Shown: positions 59,106 through 64,000 of the stretch, piece by piece
How positions within the stretch are numbered: the stretch's first letter is position 1
Layout of the letters: every line of letters starts with the position of its first letter
Origin: Microbacterium oxydans
GTDB taxonomy: Bacteria > Actinomycetota > Actinomycetes > Actinomycetales > Microbacteriaceae
Length of the DNA stretch: 64,000 nt
NCBI RefSeq assembly: GCF_000956405.1
Contig: NZ_JYIV01000027.1
Location: 62,001-126,000 of the forward strand
Reading direction: 5' to 3'
The notes under the pieces: model-generated
Database searches by the model: none
The model's input: the letters and a program-made list of their open reading frames with translations, nothing else
What the model was told of the DNA's origin: nothing
Program-made: the position numbers and the translations under genes

Positions 59106-60032
59106 TTAGCGCCCGATGAGGAGAGCCCCCTGGGCGGCGTCAACGGCCTCCGGGGTGAGGTGGGTGCGCTTGTTGATGTCAAGGATGCGATTCACCTGGG
59201 TGACGAGCCGGTCGGCGAGGCGAAAGTTCCCGTTGGTCGCGCGGACGATCGCGGCTAGAGCTGCCGTGTGCGCGAGCCCCGCGTCGTCAGGGTCGGGGTC
59301 CGGGAGGCGCTGCGCGACGACGGCCGTGAGTTCGTCGCTGCGGAGGGGCCGGTATTCGTGGGCGAAGCCGATGCGGCTGTAGAGCTGGGGGTAGCGGGCG
59401 AGGCGTTTCTCGATGCCGGGCATGCCGATGAGGATGACGCCCATTCGGTGGCGGTCATAGAAGTCGCGGACTTGTTCGAGGCCGGCAGTCTTGAGCCGGT
59501 CGGCTTCGTCGATGATGAGCAGCTCGGTGTTCCCGCTGTGCTGGGATTCGGCGTGAACGTAGGGGTCGACGTGGCCGTGCTGAGCGTAGTCGATGGCCCA
59601 GGAGATGTGCTGGCAGGCCCGGGGCAGGCCTTGATCGATCTGCTTGATGGTCGCGGCGACGGTAGGGGTGAAAAACGCGGTTCTGCTTCGTTGAACCGCT
59701 TCGGGCACGGGCGGCAGGGCACCGGTGCTGCGCGAGAGCGGGTGCCACTGCTCCCACTCGTCGGTGCCAGCGTAGTGGCGAGCAGAGAGCGTCTTGCCGA
59801 TCCCGGGTGGCCCGTAGCAAAGCCCGATGTAACGGTGGGAGCGGACGGTGTGTGCGAACTCCTGGAACCGGCGATGCTCCCGCGTGGTCACGAACGCCGC
59901 CCGCGTGTCTGCGTGCGGTGGCGCTGCCTCCTTGAATTCGTCGAAGTACCCGCTGAGGAACCGGCGCCCGTCGTCGCCTGGTTCGAAGAGCACGGAGCGA
60001 GGTTTGCCGTCGTCTGGCTCAGCCATTGGCAT
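59106..60032 (-). CDS. TniB-like AAA ATPase of a Tn5053/Tn552-type transposon
   Basis: A 308-residue ATPase that recruits the transposase and chooses the target, as MuB/TniB do. Walker A GPPGIGKT at residues 74-81, Walker B LLIIDEAD near 172-179, and sensor GVILIGMPGIEKRLARYPQLYSRIGFAHEY. Start at 60032 overlaps the transposase stop by 14 bp (an ATG two codons later would overlap by 8). Confidence 0.92.
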   Translation of the reverse strand: MPMAEPDDGKPRSVLFEPGDDGRRFLSGYFDEFKEAAPPHADTRAAFVTTREHRRFQEFAHTVRSHRYIGLCYGPPGIGKTLSARHYAGTDEWEQWHPLSRSTGALPPVPEAVQRSRTAFFTPTVAATIKQIDQGLPRACQHISWAIDYAQHGHVDPYVHAESQHSGNTELLIIDEADRLKTAGLEQVRDFYDRHRMGVILIGMPGIEKRLARYPQLYSRIGFAHEYRPLRSDELTAVVAQRLPDPDPDDAGLAHTAALAAIVRATNGNFRLADRLVTQVNRILDINKRTHLTPEAVDAAQGALLIGR

Positions 60033-61455
60033 AGGTCCTCAATCCGTGTCGGGCCGGGGGCGGCGTTGCGCGATCGGGTGCGCTCTCCGGTACCGGCGGT
60101 ATCTCGGGGCGGTGGCGGGTGTCTTCAGGTAGTGAGCCAGCGTGAGTGGTGAGCTCGCGGAGCTGCTGTTTCAGGGCGCGGCGTTGCGTGTTGCGCGCCG
60201 CCTGCAGGTCGGTGAAGGACACGGTCTCGGAGGAGCGTTCGGGCGCGATCGCGCGACACAAGAACGTGTTGTCGTGGAACACTCGCACTTCGCCCAGGTC
60301 GCGGGGGTCGTACCGCACCGTGACGTCTTCGCCGACGTATGCGGCGAGGACAGGTGAGATGTATCGGGTCGATGCGAAGCGGATGCCGTCGCGTTGCACA
60401 CGTCGCGTTGCCGCGGCAGTCAGCAGGAGCGAATCGATGTCTTCCGGGTGGGCGGGCATTCGAGGGATGAAGCTGTCGCTGCCCCAGCGATTATGCGGGG
60501 CTGCGCCGGTCGCTGAATGTGGTCGTTCGTTGTACTCGTTGACGATGAATCGCTCGAGCACGTCATCGAGTTGATGCAAGGTCAGCGTGGGTTCGCTGAC
60601 GGGTGACCCGCCGGTGCCGTGCGGGATGAACCCGGGCAGGTGCGGCAGCAGCTCGGTCGTGATGGTGCGGTAGAACCGTTCGATCTTGCCGCGCCCCTGC
60701 GGAACGCCGACCCGGGAGTGAATCAGGCGCACGTGTAGGTCGAGGCAGACGTGTTCGATCCTGGTCGAGGTGAAATCGGACCCGTGATCGCTGTAGAGGA
60801 CGTCCGGGAGCCCGGATACCACCCACTTCGGGTTTCGTTTCCGAGCGACCGCTTGATGGATCGCCAATGCGGAATGCTCGGCCGTGGGTGCTGAGACGCC
60901 GAGCGCGTAGCCGGCGATCGCTCGCGAGTAGTCGTCGAGCACGATCGTGAGCCAGGGTCGGACGGGTTGCTGCCGGTCGTTGAGGATCATCACATCGAGC
61001 AGTGTGTGGTCCATCTGCCACTGCTCATTCGGCGCGGAAGTCGAGCGGCGGTAGACCAGCTCGAACTTGTCGCGGTACGCCGCGTCCCCGCCGTCCGCGA
61101 GGGCCGTCAGGCCCGGGTCGAGCGCGTGCACGATCTCGCGGACCGTGGTGTATCCCGGGGTCGGCAATCCGCGGTCCCGGGCGATGTCACCGATGCGACG
61201 GTGGATATACGCGATCGTAGGCGCGGGCCGGCGCACAGCAAGTGCCTCGATTGCGGTGACAAGTTCGGCGGCAGTGCGAGTCGATCCCTTATCGCTGCGA
61301 GTTGCTCTCGCGAGCCGTCCCGTCTCCATCCGAGCTGCCCACCGTTGCAAGGTCCGCACCGCAACGCCGGATTGCTCCGCAAGACGCGTCCACGGCACAC
61401 CGTCCTGGTGTTGGCGCACAAGCTCGGCCTTTTGCCGGTCGCTGAGGTGCGCCAT
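60019..61455 (-). CDS. TniA-like DDE transposase (Mu-type integrase catalytic domain)
   Basis: A 478-residue transposase. An N-terminal helix-turn-helix (WTRLAEQSGVAVRTLQRW) precedes the rve catalytic core with Asp near 147 (WQMDHTLLD), Asp near 223 (VLYSDHGSDFTS) and Glu near 259 (GRGKIERFYRT), a DD35E spacing. A Mu-like C-terminal beta-barrel follows (about 370-430). It binds the repeated ends. Confidence 0.95.
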   Translation of the reverse strand: MAHLSDRQKAELVRQHQDGVPWTRLAEQSGVAVRTLQRWAARMETGRLARATRSDKGSTRTAAELVTAIEALAVRRPAPTIAYIHRRIGDIARDRGLPTPGYTTVREIVHALDPGLTALADGGDAAYRDKFELVYRRSTSAPNEQWQMDHTLLDVMILNDRQQPVRPWLTIVLDDYSRAIAGYALGVSAPTAEHSALAIHQAVARKRNPKWVVSGLPDVLYSDHGSDFTSTRIEHVCLDLHVRLIHSRVGVPQGRGKIERFYRTITTELLPHLPGFIPHGTGGSPVSEPTLTLHQLDDVLERFIVNEYNERPHSATGAAPHNRWGSDSFIPRMPAHPEDIDSLLLTAAATRRVQRDGIRFASTRYISPVLAAYVGEDVTVRYDPRDLGEVRVFHDNTFLCRAIAPERSSETVSFTDLQAARNTQRRALKQQLRELTTHAGSLPEDTRHRPEIPPVPESAPDRATPPPARHGLRTYANG

Positions 61456-61464
61456 GATCCCTCG

Positions 61465-62031
61465 TCAGGCCCGCTCGACGTGCTCGGCCAAGTGCCGATA
61501 GATCGTGGGCCGGGACACCCCGAACGTGTCTGCGATCTCCTGCACGGTGTGGCCGCCCTCGTCATACATCGCCCGGGCTTGCCGGATCTTCGTCGGCGTC
61601 ATCTTGAACTTCGGGCCACCCTTCCGTCCTCGAGCGCGGGCGGCCGCGAGGCCGTCGTGGGTGCGCTCCACGATGAGGTCGTGCTCGAACTCCGCGATCG
61701 CAGCGAGCATATGGAAGAACAACCGGCCACCAGGCGTGGTGGTGTCGATGCCCTGCGACAGGGCTTTCAACCCAACCCCACGCTGCTGCAGCTCATCCGC
61801 GACTTGCTTGAGGTTTCGCACAGATCGGCCGAGCCGGTCAAGCTTCGTCACCACGAGCGAGTCACCCTCTCGCAGATACCCGAGGGCATCCGTCAGCGCC
61901 GGCCTCTTCGCCAGGGTGCCAGATGCGTGTTCGACGAAGATCTTGTCGCACCCCGCAGCTTCGAGCGCATCGGTCTGGCCGTCCGGATTCTGGTCTCGGG
62001 TCGAGACACGGGCGTAACCGATCGTGGCCAT
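61465..62031 (-). CDS. Serine recombinase, transposon resolvase
   Basis: A 188-residue small serine recombinase with GYARVSTRDQNPDGQ (catalytic Ser10), KLDRLGRSVRNLKQVADEL, AIAEFEHDLIVERTHDGL and the C-terminal helix-turn-helix VQEIADTFGVSRPTIYRHL. It resolves cointegrates of the transposon and lies 9 nt before the transposase gene. Its res site should be in 62032-62158. Confidence 0.95.
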   Translation of the reverse strand: MATIGYARVSTRDQNPDGQTDALEAAGCDKIFVEHASGTLAKRPALTDALGYLREGDSLVVTKLDRLGRSVRNLKQVADELQQRGVGLKALSQGIDTTTPGGRLFFHMLAAIAEFEHDLIVERTHDGLAAARARGRKGGPKFKMTPTKIRQARAMYDEGGHTVQEIADTFGVSRPTIYRHLAEHVERA

Positions 62032-62070
62032 GCCTCAGCGTATCGCGAACGCCGCCTGCTTTACATAGAT

Positions 62071-62136
62071 CGTCGACACGAGTCATGAGACACGACTCGC
62101 CGAACTGAGCCAGTAGAGCGTCGGCTGACTCATGAA
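62071..62136. repeat. Right-end repeat/res-like region of the transposon
   Basis: CGACACGAGTCATGAGA (62074-62090) resembles the inverted form of the left-end repeats, CGAGTC/GACTCG form an inverted repeat around 62079-62099, and a further TCGGCTGACTCATGAA-type copy lies near 62121-62136. It is the gap between the resolvase start and the MFS stop and may combine transposase ends with a res site. Confidence 0.55.
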
Positions 62137-62158
62137 CGGTCGTTTACGGGATCTGGCG

Positions 62159-63505
62159 TCACGCTGATTCACGTCTGAGTTTCTGCGTCGACCAGGCGTG
62201 CGTTGCGAGGAGGGCGAGCGCGATAGCGCTGAGGATTAGCGTGGATACGAACCCTCCGGCGTAGTGGTTGGTCGGTATCTGCCCGTCGGCGGCAGCGACG
62301 ATGGCGAGGCCGAAGCTGTTTCCAAACTGCTGCGCGGTTGTGAGCACTCCGGAAGCAGCTCCGGCTAGTGCTGCGGGGAGCAGGTGAGTCGTGCCGTCAG
62401 CGATTGACGCCAGTGCGATACCCATGCCGATGCCGAAGATCCCGCTCGCCGCAATCAGGGCCGCGGGGAAGGGGGCAGCAGAGAAGGCCCAGATCGCGGC
62501 CAGACCGGTTGTCATGATGAGCGCGCCGAGCGCGGTCGTTCTGTCTGTCCCGAGCCGCCGCTGGAGCCGGTGACTGGTGGCTGCGGCGAGGAAAGCCCCG
62601 AGTGATAGGGGAAGGAATGAGAGACCGGTGGCGAGGGGGCTGAGCAGGTGGAACAACTGCAGGTTGAGGGTCATGAAGTAAAAAGTGGCTGTCATGGCTC
62701 CGCCGATGAACATCATCGCGGTAGCGGGCCGCCAGGCGCCGGTTCGACCGAGCGCTACAAAAGGGATCAGAGGTGATGCCGCGCGCTTCTCGATGAGCAC
62801 GAATGTGACGACACTGACCAGTCCAAGGAAGGCCCACCCGGCAGCGGTGAAAGAGTTCGAAACCGACATGACTGCCAGTACAAGTGATGCCGTAGCTACT
62901 AGGAACGCGGTGCTGCCGGCCAGGTCGAGATGGGGCCGTGCGGTGGGGTGCGGCGTCCGGTTACCGAAGATGAGCAACGCCAGAAGTGCGAGCCCGATCG
63001 GGACGTTCACCAGCAGAGTCCACCGCCACCCTAGGGTTTCGACGATGACTCCACCGCCAAGTACTCCGAGAGCGCCACCGCTGCCGGATGCCGCGCCCCA
63101 TAAGCCGAACGCTTGCGCGCGAGCTGGGCCCTGAGGAAAGGTCTGCGAAAGGAGTGCGAGGCATGCCGTCGTCATCAACGCCGCACCGACCCCCTGCCCG
63201 ACCCGACCGGCGATAAGTGCGTCGGCTGTGGGAGCGAGCCCTGCTCCCAGGCTGGTCAAAGTGAAGACCCCCACTCCGACGGCCAGGATTCTGCGCGACC
63301 CGAACCGATCGGATAGCCGTCCTGAGAACAGCAGAAGGCCTGCGATCGGAATGGCGAAGGCGTTCACGACCCAAGGCAACGTCTCAGCAGAGAACCCGAG
63401 CCCGGTTTTCAGTTCGGGAAGCGCCACAGCGAGAATTGAGCTATCGAGCGTGACCATCAGTTGTGCCAGGCAGCACAACAGGAGAGTGGTTCGGTTTCCT
63501 TTCAT
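62159..63505 (-). CDS. MFS drug exporter, DHA2-type
   Basis: A 448-residue major-facilitator protein with 12-14 helices: MVTLDSSILAVALPELKTGLGFSAETLPWVVNAFAIPIAGLLLFSGRLSDRFGSRRIL (motif A-like GRLSDRFGSRR) and LGGGVIVETLGWRWTLLVNVPIG, typical of DHA2/EmrB-like pumps. It ends directly beside the transposon and is divergent from a truncated regulator, likely its controller. Confidence 0.9.
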   Translation of the reverse strand: MKGNRTTLLLCCLAQLMVTLDSSILAVALPELKTGLGFSAETLPWVVNAFAIPIAGLLLFSGRLSDRFGSRRILAVGVGVFTLTSLGAGLAPTADALIAGRVGQGVGAALMTTACLALLSQTFPQGPARAQAFGLWGAASGSGGALGVLGGGVIVETLGWRWTLLVNVPIGLALLALLIFGNRTPHPTARPHLDLAGSTAFLVATASLVLAVMSVSNSFTAAGWAFLGLVSVVTFVLIEKRAASPLIPFVALGRTGAWRPATAMMFIGGAMTATFYFMTLNLQLFHLLSPLATGLSFLPLSLGAFLAAATSHRLQRRLGTDRTTALGALIMTTGLAAIWAFSAAPFPAALIAASGIFGIGMGIALASIADGTTHLLPAALAGAASGVLTTAQQFGNSFGLAIVAAADGQIPTNHYAGGFVSTLILSAIALALLATHAWSTQKLRRESA

Positions 63506-63613
63506 CGCTCGGATCTCGCGATGGCATTGTCTCGTAGCGTTCGCTCAGTCACGGGGCTTGCTCCCTGCATTTGTCACGTGGTGTGGGTGAGATCTGAGGG
63601 TAAGCACTGAGCC

Positions 63614-63628
63614 GGACAGTGTCTGTCC
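63614..63628. promoter_or_regulatory. GGACAG-N3-CTGTCC operator between exporter and regulator
   Basis: A perfect 6-bp inverted repeat, GGACAGTGTCTGTCC, lies in the 193-bp intergenic region between the MFS gene (start 63505) and the regulator (start 63699). It is a candidate binding site for the regulator. Confidence 0.6.
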
Positions 63629-63698
63629 TCCTTCCGTTGCGAAGGGGGGATCGCTCGCGGCGGACCGCTGGTGTCCTCATTCCGGGGATGATCGGTTC

Positions 63699-64000
63699 AT
63701 GTGGGATACGACATCGAGGACGTTCGAGCTACTAGGGATGCTTCAAAGGAACGGGTTCGTAAGCAGCATCCAGCTAGCGTCCGACCTGGGCGTGACGACC
63801 AGAACCGTCCGGCGCGACGTGGCAAGACTCCGGGATCTGGGGTACCCCGTTGACACACGTCTCGGTGTCGACGGCGGATACTCTCTCGAACCTGGGGCGG
63901 TCCTGCCGCCGATCTTTCTTTCCACAGATGAGGCGCTGGCATGTGCTCTCGCGCTTCGAAGGTGGAAGGAAAGCTCTGATCCAACCCTGACCGCCAGTTC
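63699..64000 (+). CDS. HTH/WYL-type (YafY-like) transcriptional regulator, N-terminal part
   Basis: The first 100 codons of a regulator that continues past the window edge. An HTH_11 winged helix (FELLGMLQRNGFVSSIQLASDLGVTTRTVRRDVARLRDLGYPVDTRLGVDGGYSLEPG) is followed by the start of a linker that precedes a WYL domain in homologues. Divergent from the DHA2 exporter, so probably its regulator. Confidence 0.85.
   Translation, partial: MWDTTSRTFELLGMLQRNGFVSSIQLASDLGVTTRTVRRDVARLRDLGYPVDTRLGVDGGYSLEPGAVLPPIFLSTDEALACALALRRWKESSDPTLTAS

Larger units (their letters stand above)
57973..62138. mobile_element. Tn5053/Tn552-like transposon with a LysE cargo gene
   Basis: Three minus-strand transposition genes (resolvase, DDE transposase, AAA ATPase) and a LysE exporter lie between repeat-bearing flanks. 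Left: two copies of TCTCACGAAAGMTGTCG. Right: inverted relatives at 62074-62090 (12 of 17 matching) and near 62121-62136. Paired transposase-binding sites at each end are typical of the Tn7/Tn5053/Tn552 group. Exact ends and target duplication are not resolved. Confidence 0.65.

Noticed and set aside
1-64000. CRISPR arrays, tRNA and rRNA genes.
   Set aside because: No regularly spaced repeats of the right length, and no cloverleaf-like sequences with GGTTCRA T-loop motifs that hold up on inspection.
1-64000. Frequent GCATCC/GGATGC words across the window as a possible uptake or chromosome-segregation motif.
   Set aside because: The impression comes from reading only; strand bias and expected frequency cannot be judged without counting in the whole genome.

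Overview
The window looks like a chromosomal segment of a high-GC actinomycete, most likely Microbacteriaceae and close to Microbacterium. This rests on the strongly GC-biased third codon positions, frequent GTG and TTG starts, dense ATGA/GTGA stop-start overlaps, and the gene families present (DIP1984, CU044_5270, a fused TM0106 nuclease-helicase, a CmtR-like regulator, a DtxR/IdeR-type iron box). No rRNA, tRNA, CRISPR array or prophage was recognised.

Layout. (1) 1-20.6 kb is housekeeping: the end of a TrkH/TrkA potassium system, an ABC-2-like exporter, proC, a cation efflux protein, tadA, upp, a RecB-nuclease/helicase fusion, nadE, a nucleosidase, sbcCD, and an AlkA-type glycosylase. Within it, a leaderless Cys-rich micro-ORF precedes a winged-helix regulator that lacks a receiver domain. 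(2) 20.6-25.3 kb is a siderophore ABC importer divergent from a siderophore-interacting reductase, with an iron box between them. (3) 25.3-33.0 kb holds a 32-codon micro-gene with its own promoter and terminator in front of rtcB, a coiled-coil membrane protein with an exact heptad repeat, a hydrolase, an MFS exporter, an M20 peptidase and small enzymes. (4) 33.0-40.7 kb is a six-gene accessory operon: NCS1 permease, ATP-dependent hydantoinase/oxoprolinase, three DUF917/S-Me-THD paralogues and a PucR regulator, with paired operators upstream. It looks like a catabolic island for a hydantoin- or thiohydantoin-like compound.

(5) 41-50.4 kb carries thrC, an alkyltransferase, hydrolases, an Erm-type 23S rRNA methyltransferase preceded by a 12-codon leader peptide and an attenuator-like set of hairpins, a DesK/NarL two-component system, a small efflux protein, and a CmtR-like repressor with a cation-efflux protein. 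(6) 50.4-57.9 kb carries a CorC-type CBS protein, a TerC-family protein under a yybP-ykoY (manganese) riboswitch, a GntR regulator divergent from an arsenite/bile-acid-type transporter, a DUF418 protein, and an ECF sigma factor with a CU044_5270 partner. (7) 57.9-62.1 kb is a Tn5053/Tn552-like transposon: resolvase, DDE transposase and AAA ATPase, with a LysE exporter as cargo and repeated end sequences. (8) After it come an MFS drug exporter and a divergent HTH regulator cut off by the window edge.

The strongest regulatory observations are the Erm leader with its nested hairpins, the cysteine leader, the manganese riboswitch and the divergent palindromic operators. The most function-rich accessory unit is the DUF917 operon.
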